The notes under the pieces: model-generated
What the model was told of the DNA's origin: nothing
The model's input: only the letters and a program-made list of their open reading frames with translations
The model's database searches: none
From: Methylophilaceae bacterium
GTDB lineage: Bacteria; Pseudomonadota; Gammaproteobacteria; Burkholderiales; Methylophilaceae
Assembly: GCA_026419515.1 (NCBI GenBank)
Contig: JANZZG010000035.1
Span: 1 to 44,550, forward strand
DNA: 44,550 nt
Direction of reading: 5' to 3'
In this document: positions 35,776 through 42,753 of the stretch, piece after piece
Layout of the letters: the number at the start of each line of letters is the position of its first letter
Numbering within the stretch: the stretch's first letter is position 1
Program-made: the position numbers and the translations under genes

Positions 35776-37035
35776 ATGAAGAAGTTTGCCCTCATCGCTA
35801 GCACTGCAACATTTTTGAGCATATCCCCGGCATGGGCCGGCGGGCCTAGCATCGAGCAGCAGATCGAGGTATTGATGCAGGAAATCGAAGCACTCAAAGC
35901 GCAACTTGCCAAAACCAATTCTGGTAACCAGTCCAACGGTATCCAGAATCTGGCCGAACGCACCACCCTCGGTGGCTATGGCGAACTCCACTACAACGAC
36001 TTTCGCGGGGAGGTTCCGGCCGGGAAAACACTCAAGAAAGACGAGGTGGACTTTCACCGCTTCGTACTCTTCTTTGGCCACCGCTTCAACGACTGGATCA
36101 GCCTCAAAGCCGAGCTGGAAGTGGAACATGCCTTGACCAAGGGGGGGGGCAGCGGAGGAAATGGGGGAGGCGGGGGCGAAGTCGAACTGGAACAGGCCTA
36201 CCTGGATTTCAACTTCAACAAACACGTCAATCTCAAAACCGGTGTATTCCTGCTTCCGCTGGGCATCCTCAACGAAACTCATGAACCGCCTACCTTCTAC
36301 GGAGTGGAGCGTAACATCGTGGAAAGCCGCATCATCCCGAGCACCTGGTGGGAAGCTGGGGTCGCGCTTTATGGCGAAATCACGCCGGGACTGCATTATC
36401 AGGCCGGACTGACCTCCAGCCTGGATGCCGGGAAATTCAAGGCGGACTTCAGCAATGGGGTCCGCGACGGGCGCCGCAAGGTGAACGAAGCCGTCGCCGA
36501 AAATATCGCCTTTTCCGGCGCCCTCAACTATTCCGGGATCCCCGGCCTGCTGGTGGGCGCCGCAGTGTTTACGGGAGAAACCGGACAGGATGGGAAAAGC
36601 GATGCCGATCTCGCCGGCACGGAAGCGCGTCTCACCCTGTGGGACGTCCACTTGCGTTATCAGAAAGACCGTCTGGACCTGCGCGCCCTCTATGCCCAGG
36701 GTCATCTGGACGATGCCGCCGAGATCAAGGCCGCGACCGGCATCAATGCGGCAGAACGTTTCTATGGCTGGTACGCGGAGGCTGCCTATCATGTCTGGAA
36801 GCAGGGCGACCACGATATTGCGCCATTTGTGCGCTATGAAAAATGGGATACCCATGCCAGGGTGCCTTCCAATGTCACACGCTTGTCGAGCAACCGCAAC
36901 AACGTCTGGACGATCGGCGTAAACTATCAGCCCCACCCGCAGGTGGTTCTGAAAGGAGATTACCAGCGTTATGACAAGCCGGATGGTGACAAAGGGGATC
37001 GCAGCCTGAATCTGGGCATGGGTTACATGTTCTGA
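35776..37035 (+). CDS. Outer-membrane porin with short coiled coil, iron-regulated
   Basis: The 419-residue precursor has a signal peptide cut after AWA (about 21), a short coiled coil (about 24-47: 'IEQQIEVLMQEIEALKAQLAK'), and then alternating beta strands to a C-terminal Phe ('GMGYMF'), as in porins inserted by the Bam complex. It resembles OprO/OprP-type or other trimeric porin-like proteins; the substrate is unknown. A glycine stretch at 123-134 is encoded by a G9 tract and two G5 tracts and probably forms an exposed loop. GGAG (35764-35767) is the ribosome binding site. It heads the Fur-controlled operon and may admit an iron chelate or release a reduced product. Confidence 0.85.
   Translation: MKKFALIASTATFLSISPAWAGGPSIEQQIEVLMQEIEALKAQLAKTNSGNQSNGIQNLAERTTLGGYGELHYNDFRGEVPAGKTLKKDEVDFHRFVLFFGHRFNDWISLKAELEVEHALTKGGGSGGNGGGGGEVELEQAYLDFNFNKHVNLKTGVFLLPLGILNETHEPPTFYGVERNIVESRIIPSTWWEAGVALYGEITPGLHYQAGLTSSLDAGKFKADFSNGVRDGRRKVNEAVAENIAFSGALNYSGIPGLLVGAAVFTGETGQDGKSDADLAGTEARLTLWDVHLRYQKDRLDLRALYAQGHLDDAAEIKAATGINAAERFYGWYAEAAYHVWKQGDHDIAPFVRYEKWDTHARVPSNVTRLSSNRNNVWTIGVNYQPHPQVVLKGDYQRYDKPDGDKGDRSLNLGMGYMF
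36141..36176 (+). repeat. Poly-G tracts inside the porin gene
   Basis: A run of nine G (36141-36149) is followed by runs of five G (36163-36167 and 36172-36176) in the loop coding for Gly-rich residues. Gain or loss of one G in the G9 run would shift the frame of the porin. Such homopolymers in surface-protein genes are typical phase-variation sites. Confidence 0.85.
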
Positions 37036-37055
37036 TCGGTCTCGTCGAAGCAGTC

Positions 37056-37577
37056 ATGAACTTACGCTCGTGCGTGCCAGCCCTATTGCTGCTGGCCCAG
37101 TCCGCATATGCGCTCGAGGACGTCATTCTGCCTCCCCAGCGTTTCGTTGAAGAAGCGCTGGGCAGCCCCTTGCCGAAAGCGCAGGTGGTGTGGCTGACCA
37201 AGGATGTGGCCGAGAAGGCTGCACAAATCCTGGGGCATGCGCCATCTCAGCTGCGCCAGCGATATTGGAGTGGCAACGGAAAGACCGTCTGGGTACTGGA
37301 AGAAATCGGAAAGGAAGAGCCGATCACGGCCGGATTCGTCATCGCCGGCGGCCGTATCCTTCAGGCACGGGTATTGGTCTATCGAGAAAGCCGTGGAGGG
37401 GAAATCCGCTACCCTGCTTTTCTGAAACAATACGAGAACGCATCACTCACGCCCGATGCACGGCTCGATCGCAGTATCGATGGGATCGCCGGAGCCACCC
37501 TTTCCGTTCGCGCCATGGAACGCATGGCACGCTTAGCCCTTTATCTGGACAGCATCGTTCAAGGAAACACGCCATGA
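37056..37577 (+). CDS. Periplasmic FMN-binding domain protein with flavinylation motif
   Basis: The 173-residue precursor has a signal peptide (about 1-19, cut near AYA) and an FMN-binding domain. The motif Asp142-Gly-Ile-Ala-Gly-Ala-Thr148-Leu-Ser150 fits the Dxx(S/A)GAT pattern where the enzyme ApbE attaches FMN to the Thr through a phosphoester bond in other proteins of this type. No apbE is in the window. The gene lies 20 bp after the porin gene, and its stop overlaps the PepSY gene start (ATGA). A role as periplasmic electron carrier paired with the membrane protein is inferred. Confidence 0.85.
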   Translation: MNLRSCVPALLLLAQSAYALEDVILPPQRFVEEALGSPLPKAQVVWLTKDVAEKAAQILGHAPSQLRQRYWSGNGKTVWVLEEIGKEEPITAGFVIAGGRILQARVLVYRESRGGEIRYPAFLKQYENASLTPDARLDRSIDGIAGATLSVRAMERMARLALYLDSIVQGNTP

Positions 37578-38338
37578 GTCATCTGACCCGACTCATCCGC
37601 TTCGTCCGGCACTGGCATGCGCGCGTAGGCGTACTGGCTGCCTTGTTTTTGATCCTGCTGGCTTCGACTGGTCTTTTGCTCAACCATACCGAATACTTTC
37701 GGCTGGACGAGGTGCGCATCCGCACGCCATGGCTGCTACGATGGTATGGTTTGAGTTCCGTGATGCCGCAGCAAGGCTATCTGACACGTCGAGGATATGC
37801 CGTCAGCGATGGCCAGCGCTGCATTTTGAACGACGTCGAAATTCGCAGATGCGCGGACCCTTTGGTTGGGTTGGTCGAGGCCGAAAACGGGTTTTATTTG
37901 GCTACTGCCGAGAGTCTGTATCTCTTCGATAGCGAGGGACGCTTGCTGGAAAGGTTAGGTGCCCAATCGCTGCCTGCGCTTCCCATCCAGCGGATCGGCT
38001 TGGTTGACGACCAGGTTGTCATCGCTACTGCCCAAGGAATGTTCAAAAGTGTGGATGGCATTACCTGGCAAGTCATTGCGTCTCCTTCCCCCTCGTGGTC
38101 CATCGCAAGGCCGCTCCCCCCGGATGTGACGGATCGATTGCACCAGTTCTTTACCCCGGATTTGTCTCTTGAGCGAATCATTCTGGACCTTCACAGTGGC
38201 CGGATTCTGGGACGTCATGGTCCGTTCGTCATGGACTTGGTTGCAGTCGTATCGATTGCGCTATCCGTTTCCGGGCTATGGATCTACCTACGTAGCATTC
38301 GCAAGGGGAACCCTGAAAAACCGTCGCGAGCGCCTTAA
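37574..38338 (+). CDS. PepSY-associated transmembrane protein, probable redox partner
   Basis: The 254-residue protein has one transmembrane helix near the N-terminus (about 17-37, 'RHWHARVGVLAALFLILLAS' context) and one near the C-terminus (about 218-239), enclosing a periplasmic domain of about 175 residues. Histidines sit at the membrane edges: His13, His15, His38, His207 and His215. This layout fits PepSY-TM proteins, some of which act as ferric reductases and bind heme through such His residues. The start is ATG 37574, overlapping the FMN-protein stop; an open frame upstream is not coding. A 7-bp inverted repeat straddles its stop codon. Confidence 0.78.
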   Translation: MSHLTRLIRFVRHWHARVGVLAALFLILLASTGLLLNHTEYFRLDEVRIRTPWLLRWYGLSSVMPQQGYLTRRGYAVSDGQRCILNDVEIRRCADPLVGLVEAENGFYLATAESLYLFDSEGRLLERLGAQSLPALPIQRIGLVDDQVVIATAQGMFKSVDGITWQVIASPSPSWSIARPLPPDVTDRLHQFFTPDLSLERIILDLHSGRILGRHGPFVMDLVAVVSIALSVSGLWIYLRSIRKGNPEKPSRAP

Positions 38339-38689
38339 GGGCAAGGCGCACGGCGCACAGCGAACGAGACACCACAAGGCGTTAGGCGAGGAAGCGAGCA
38401 CCGTGCAACGCCGCCATTCGGCCGCGCAGCAGGTTATTCCGAGTTTTCCAAAATCCATTGATTCAGTAGGAAATTGACAGTCCAGCTTTGGCTCCACAAC
38501 GATTTTCAATTATGCCGTGTGTGAACGTACAATAAGCCCATAAGCACTGCAACATCATCTGGCTAATTTAGAAAGGCAGTAGGCTGGGTCGCATCGCGTT
38601 ACCTTGGCATACCTTGGCATGCCGTTAAAAATGGCTTCCACGCTCATTGATCGCATCACGTTTTCGGAAAGTCCAAAGGCGATTTTCTG
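38339..38689. other. Gene-free gap between the Fur operon and the Dlt-like operon
   Basis: These 351 bp contain no supportable gene. At the left edge GCGCCTT (38330-38336) and AAGGCGC (38343-38349) form a hairpin over the PepSY stop codon. GGCGCAC is tandemly doubled at 38345-38358, in a GC-rich stretch that reads like a dispersed intergenic repeat, which I could not verify. A weak promoter candidate is TTCAAT (38505-38510), 17 bp, TACAAT (38528-38533), which would give the following operon a leader of about 150 nt. A 10-bp tandem repeat lies at 38601-38620. Confidence 0.5.
38601..38620 (+). repeat. Tandem 10-bp repeat
   Basis: ACCTTGGCAT occurs twice in direct succession, 70 bp before the MBOAT-like gene. 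It may be a simple duplication or a pair of regulator half-sites. Confidence 0.8.
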
Positions 38690-40075
38690 ATGCGAGTGGA
38701 CCAGTTGATGCAGTTCCATGAAGATCCACGGGTGATTGCCTGGTGGCAGGTGCGTTTCGGCGGTATGCTGGCCTGGCTGACCCCATTCCGGCGCAGGATC
38801 ATTCTGGCGACCGGCGCCGTCTGGGTGATGGTCAAGGAACTGCGCAGCCTGATCGGGACGGACGATCTGGCCATGCCGGTGGAGGGACGGGGAGTCGTGC
38901 TGGCCGGACTCGTCCTGTTGGGGCTGGCTTGGCTGTTTTATCGGGCTGCGGCTGGCTTCGCCTCCCTGCCGGCATGGATCCGTCAGCATCCTCAGCTGGC
39001 GCTGCACGGGGTTTACTGGGGCTTTCTCGGTCTGGCCTGGCTTTCTACCCCTGCCATGGGCGTCTGGCAGCAGGTGCTGCTGGTGGTCGCCCTGGTGTTT
39101 CCCTTTCTGGTCTGGCGCTTCGGCTACATGCTGCTCATGGCCCAATATGGACGCATGGCTGGTACCCGCTTTTACGACCATTTCCTGACTTTCTGGCCTG
39201 TTTATGGGGGATCCAACACGCCTTATGGCAAGGGGATGGGGTATCTGTCCCGCTGCGAAGCCAAGAATGCGGAGGAACTTGCCCGTTCCCAGCTGGCGGG
39301 CATCAAGTTGCTGATTCTTTCAGGCTTGTGGAATGTCACGCTCGACCTGATGGAGGCGTTGTTTTATGGTCCCGGCAACGCCCTGACCGCCAGGCTGGGG
39401 GGATATACCGTCGGCATCCCGAAACTCAGCCAGCTGGTGGCGGACGAGGGTGCCGGAACGGCTTTCTGGATATCCTGGATCAGTGTCTACTGCGAGCTGA
39501 TCTACCAGGTGCTGCGGCATGCCGTGCGCGGCCACCAGATCGTTGCGGTACTGCGCATCTTCGGCTTCAACGTGTTCCGCAATACCTACAAACCGCTGCT
39601 GTCCGAATCCATCGTCGAGTTCTGGAACCGTTACTACTACTATTTCAAGGAACTGATGGCCAACTTCTTTTTCCTGCCGACGTTCGCCCAGCTGGGGAGC
39701 AGGCTGCGCAACTGGCCCCGGGTGCGCCTGTTTGCCGCGGTGTTTGCCGCGGCCTTCGTCGGCAACATGTATTACCACCTGATCAAGATGAACGAGTTGA
39801 TGGTGCAAGGCCATGTGCTGGATGGCCTATATGAGCTGCGTTCACGATTCTTTTACTGTTTCCTGCTGGCGCTGGGCATCTACATCTCGATGCTGCGCGA
39901 GCAGCGCCGTGCCGGTCAACCGGCCACACCGGGGCGGCTGCGCCGATTTTTGCGCATCGCCGGGGTGTGGACGTTTTTTGGTCTGATCTTCATCTGGAAC
40001 GTGAAAGGCGGCGCATCGTTCACGGCTCGGGTAAACTTCTTTCTGAGCCTGTTCGGGCTCGCACCTGCGGCTTGA
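38690..40075 (+). CDS. MBOAT-like membrane acyltransferase (DltB/AlgI type)
   Basis: The 461-residue protein has about 9-11 hydrophobic segments. The segment at 292-370 carries an MBOAT-like pattern: Gly292-Phe293, then 'NTYKPLLSESIVEFWNRYY' (298-316), 'ANFFFLPTF' (324-332) and a candidate catalytic His363 in 'NMYYHLIK'. AlgI and DltB show the comparable 'N..PL.S.SI.EFW.RWH...' segment and a later membrane His. MBOAT proteins move acyl groups across or at the membrane onto sugars, teichoic acids or proteins. The first 190 residues are not clearly like any family I know. It precedes the ligase gene by 16 bp. The assignment is from motif reading and is moderately sure. Confidence 0.65.
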   Translation: MRVDQLMQFHEDPRVIAWWQVRFGGMLAWLTPFRRRIILATGAVWVMVKELRSLIGTDDLAMPVEGRGVVLAGLVLLGLAWLFYRAAAGFASLPAWIRQHPQLALHGVYWGFLGLAWLSTPAMGVWQQVLLVVALVFPFLVWRFGYMLLMAQYGRMAGTRFYDHFLTFWPVYGGSNTPYGKGMGYLSRCEAKNAEELARSQLAGIKLLILSGLWNVTLDLMEALFYGPGNALTARLGGYTVGIPKLSQLVADEGAGTAFWISWISVYCELIYQVLRHAVRGHQIVAVLRIFGFNVFRNTYKPLLSESIVEFWNRYYYYFKELMANFFFLPTFAQLGSRLRNWPRVRLFAAVFAAAFVGNMYYHLIKMNELMVQGHVLDGLYELRSRFFYCFLLALGIYISMLREQRRAGQPATPGRLRRFLRIAGVWTFFGLIFIWNVKGGASFTARVNFFLSLFGLAPAA

Positions 40076-40091
40076 GGGAGTGAAATAGCAC

Positions 40092-41609
40092 ATGTTTTTC
40101 GACTTGAATATCGGCAACCTTGCTGAACCGGTCAGTGGTCGTGCCTGGGATCGCCGGGAAATTGCCGTCCAGGTGGCGCGCCGGGTGGCGCGCTTCCAGC
40201 GTCATGGTCTGGCACGTGGTGATCGCGTGTTCCTGCCGTTCGGCAACCAGCTGGAATTTTTTGCCGAGCTGCTGGCCATCTGGAAACTGGGAGGATGTGC
40301 CGTCCCCATCGATGCCCGGCTGACCCCTTTCGAGCTCCAGACCCTGGTGGGCGCAGCGCAACCCCGGCTGGCGGTGGTGGAGCAGCATACAGATGCGGCC
40401 ATGCGCCAAGCTCTCACCGACGCCGGTGTGCCCATCATCGACACGGCCGATACGGGCACCGAGGAGGCCGAGGCGGGGCTCTCCCAGCTGGATGATGATG
40501 CGTTGATCCTGTTCACTTCCGGGTCCACCGGTGCGCCAAAAGGCGTGGTGCATACGCACCGTTCATTGCGCGCCCGCTGGATGGGGCTGCGTGACAACCT
40601 GGGGATCGCCCCGTTCGAACGCACCCTGTGCCTGCTTCCCACCCATTTCGGTCACGGACTGATCTGCAACTGTCTTTATCCCTGGCTGTCCGGCCAGGAC
40701 CTGTACATCACGCCCCCGTTCCGCCCCGACATCATCATGCGGCTGGGCAAGATGCTGGATGACCATCGCATCACCTTCATGTCGTCGGTACCGGCGGTAT
40801 GGAAGCTGGCGCTCAAGATGGCCAGGCCACCGCAGGGCGGCACCCTGCGGCGCGTGCATTGCGGCTCGGCACCTTTGTCGGCGCATGTCTGGGAAGAAAT
40901 CCGCAAATGGACCGGAACCCGGCAGGTGTGCAATGCCTACGGCATCACTGAAACTGGCAGCTGGGTGGCCGGACTGGCCGATGCCGATTGCGCGGCCGAG
41001 GATGGCCTGATCGGCAGCGGCTGGGGGGCCGTCGTCAAGGTGCTGCGCAGTGCCGACACCTCGGCACCGCTGCGGCCCGAGGAGGCATGTGCGCCGGGCG
41101 AATCCGGCTACGTCTGGCTCAACACCCCGGCGCTGATGAAAGGCTATTTTCAGCGCGATGACCTGACGGCGCAGGCGGTGCGTGACGGCTGGTTCCTCAC
41201 TGGCGACATCGGGGCGCTGGACGCTCAGGGCCGGCTGGTGTTGCGCGGCCGCGAGCGTGACGAGATCAACAAGGGGGGCATGAAGATCTATCCGGCCGAT
41301 GTGGATGCGGTGGTGGAACGCTTCGAAGGGGCGACCGATGTTTGCACGTTTGCGCTGGATGACGAAATCTATGGCCAGTCGGTCGCGATGGCGGTGGTGC
41401 TGTCCGATCGGGGGGACGCCCAAATCCGAGCGCTGCATGCGTGGATGAAGTCTCACCTGGCGGAACACAAGATGCCGGTGCGCTGGTGGGTGGTGGAAGA
41501 GATTCCTCGCACCTCCCGCGGCAAGATCAACCGCGATGCGGTCAAGGCGGCCTGCCTGGGTCTGGAGGCGATCGATCTGGCGCGTATCCTGGCCGGGGAG
41601 CCGACATGA
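40092..41609 (+). CDS. Adenylate-forming acid:carrier-protein ligase (DltA/AMP-binding family)
   Basis: The 505-residue protein has all core ANL-superfamily motifs: TSGSTGAPK (142-150) for ATP, YGITETG (283-289), TGD (370-372), the hinge region 'GRERDEINKGGMKIY' (386-400) and the C-terminal catalytic Lys478 in SRGKIN. It activates a carboxylic acid as its adenylate and, given the carrier protein encoded next, probably loads it onto phosphopantetheine. At about 500 residues it has the size of DltA and small acyl-CoA ligases. The substrate cannot be read off. GAGGGAG (40074-40080) precedes the ATG. The stop overlaps the carrier gene start (ATGA). Confidence 0.9.
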   Translation: MFFDLNIGNLAEPVSGRAWDRREIAVQVARRVARFQRHGLARGDRVFLPFGNQLEFFAELLAIWKLGGCAVPIDARLTPFELQTLVGAAQPRLAVVEQHTDAAMRQALTDAGVPIIDTADTGTEEAEAGLSQLDDDALILFTSGSTGAPKGVVHTHRSLRARWMGLRDNLGIAPFERTLCLLPTHFGHGLICNCLYPWLSGQDLYITPPFRPDIIMRLGKMLDDHRITFMSSVPAVWKLALKMARPPQGGTLRRVHCGSAPLSAHVWEEIRKWTGTRQVCNAYGITETGSWVAGLADADCAAEDGLIGSGWGAVVKVLRSADTSAPLRPEEACAPGESGYVWLNTPALMKGYFQRDDLTAQAVRDGWFLTGDIGALDAQGRLVLRGRERDEINKGGMKIYPADVDAVVERFEGATDVCTFALDDEIYGQSVAMAVVLSDRGDAQIRALHAWMKSHLAEHKMPVRWWVVEEIPRTSRGKINRDAVKAACLGLEAIDLARILAGEPT

Positions 41610-41869
41610 TGGGGGCGCAGCGCGAGCAGAGACTGCAGGATCTGATCCGGTTCCTGCGTACCATCCAGAAGCCCAACCGGCCGATCGACAGTGTCGGCGT
41701 CAACGAGGGGTTGGTGGCCTCCGGACTGATCGACTCACTGGCCATCGTGCAGATTGTGGTTTATCTTGAACAGACTTACGGGATCGATTTCGCTGCTGGC
41801 GGCTTCGATCCGGACCGGCTTGCCACCATGGCGAGCATACTTGACCTGATCGAGGAGACCTGTCGATGA
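41606..41869 (+). CDS. Acyl/peptidyl carrier protein, DltC-like
   Basis: The 87-residue protein has the phosphopantetheine site Ser44 in 'SGLIDSLAIVQIVVYLEQ', followed by 'YGIDF' and 'GGFDPDRLATMASI'. The DS(L/M) site, the 'VQ' helix and the '(E)FD' segment recall DltC, the D-alanyl carrier protein, more than fatty-acid AcpP. It would carry the acid activated by the upstream ligase. ATG 41606 overlaps the ligase stop; ATG 41609 is three bases on and has better spacing from GGGGAG. It also overlaps the next gene by four bases. Confidence 0.9.
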   Translation: MMGAQREQRLQDLIRFLRTIQKPNRPIDSVGVNEGLVASGLIDSLAIVQIVVYLEQTYGIDFAAGGFDPDRLATMASILDLIEETCR

Positions 41870-42753
41870 GCGTGGAGCCGTCACGTGCTGTCCGATCCCC
41901 CGGCCTACGCCTGAAGGATGCGATGGCGAAGCGCGATATCGTGCCTTTCATCGGCGTGTATGACGTGTTTTCCGCCAGCTTGGCCGGCCGGCATTTTGAC
42001 AGCCTGTTCGTCAGCGGCTTCGGTTTCGCGGCGAGCCATTACGGGCTGCCAGACATCGGCTTCATCACCTGGACCGATATCGTGGCCTTTGTGCAGCGAT
42101 TGCGTACCGTGCTGCCGATGCACAATCTGCTGGTCGACATCGACGACGGGTACTGCGACCCTGAAGTGGCGTGTCATGTGGTTTCGGTCCTGGAAACCGC
42201 CGGTGCTTCCGGCGTGGTGCTGGAGGACCAGAAGCGGCCGCGTCGTTGTGGCCACTTCGAGGGAAAGCAGATCATGGCGCTCGAGGAATATCTGGCCAAA
42301 TTGCGTGCAGTGCTGGAGACCCGGCGCGACATGGTGGTGGTCGCACGCACCGATGCTGCCGACCCTGAGGACATCGCGCGGCGTGTCGAGGCTTTTGCCG
42401 AGGCCGGGGCCGATGCCGTGCTGGTGGATGGTCTGAAATCACTCGACACTGTGCGGGAGCTGTCCAGGCGTATCGACCGGCCGTTCTGTTTCAACCAGAT
42501 CGCGGGGGGCAAGTCCCCTGCCTGCACTTTGAGCGAATTGCAGCAGGCGGGAGTGTCTGTGGTGATTTACAGCACACCCTGCCTGTTTGCCGCACAGGTG
42601 GCGATCGAGGATGCCATGGCCGATCTCAAGGCACGTGACGGGACGCTGGCCGGCAGCCGGATCGGGGTGAAAGATTGTACCAGCGTACTTTTTGACAACC
42701 TCGCCAGAAGAGATGCACGTCATGCGCCCAAGAATAAAAACCGACATCGTTGA
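41866..42753 (+). CDS. Isocitrate lyase/PEP mutase superfamily enzyme with catalytic-type Cys
   Basis: The 295-residue protein is a PEPM/ICL-type barrel: 'GVYDVFSASLAGRHFDSLFVSGFG' at about 30-53, metal-site residues in 'DIDDGYCD' (91-98) and Glu120-Asp121, and the loop RRCGH (126-130). The Cys in (K/R)(K/R)CGH is the catalytic acid of isocitrate and methylisocitrate lyases; true PEP mutases lack it, so phosphonate formation is unlikely. It may cleave or join a 2-oxo-acid/small acid pair to supply the acid for the ligase. GAGGAGA (41852-41858) precedes the ATG. It overlaps both neighbours, so it belongs to the operon. Confidence 0.85.
   Translation: MSVEPSRAVRSPGLRLKDAMAKRDIVPFIGVYDVFSASLAGRHFDSLFVSGFGFAASHYGLPDIGFITWTDIVAFVQRLRTVLPMHNLLVDIDDGYCDPEVACHVVSVLETAGASGVVLEDQKRPRRCGHFEGKQIMALEEYLAKLRAVLETRRDMVVVARTDAADPEDIARRVEAFAEAGADAVLVDGLKSLDTVRELSRRIDRPFCFNQIAGGKSPACTLSELQQAGVSVVIYSTPCLFAAQVAIEDAMADLKARDGTLAGSRIGVKDCTSVLFDNLARRDARHAPKNKNRHR

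Noticed and set aside
37190-37573. Extended frame upstream of the PepSY gene
   Set aside because: It lies over the FMN-binding gene in another frame; the PepSY helix begins after ATG 37574, which overlaps the previous stop as ATGA.
38381-38387. GTTAGGC resembling an integron attC core site
   Set aside because: No matching inverse core (RYYYAAC) at a proper distance, no cassette array and no integrase gene nearby.
41866-42753. Phosphonate biosynthesis by a PEP mutase
   Set aside because: The loop has RRCGH, a lyase-type feature, and no phosphonopyruvate decarboxylase or other phosphonate gene is present.
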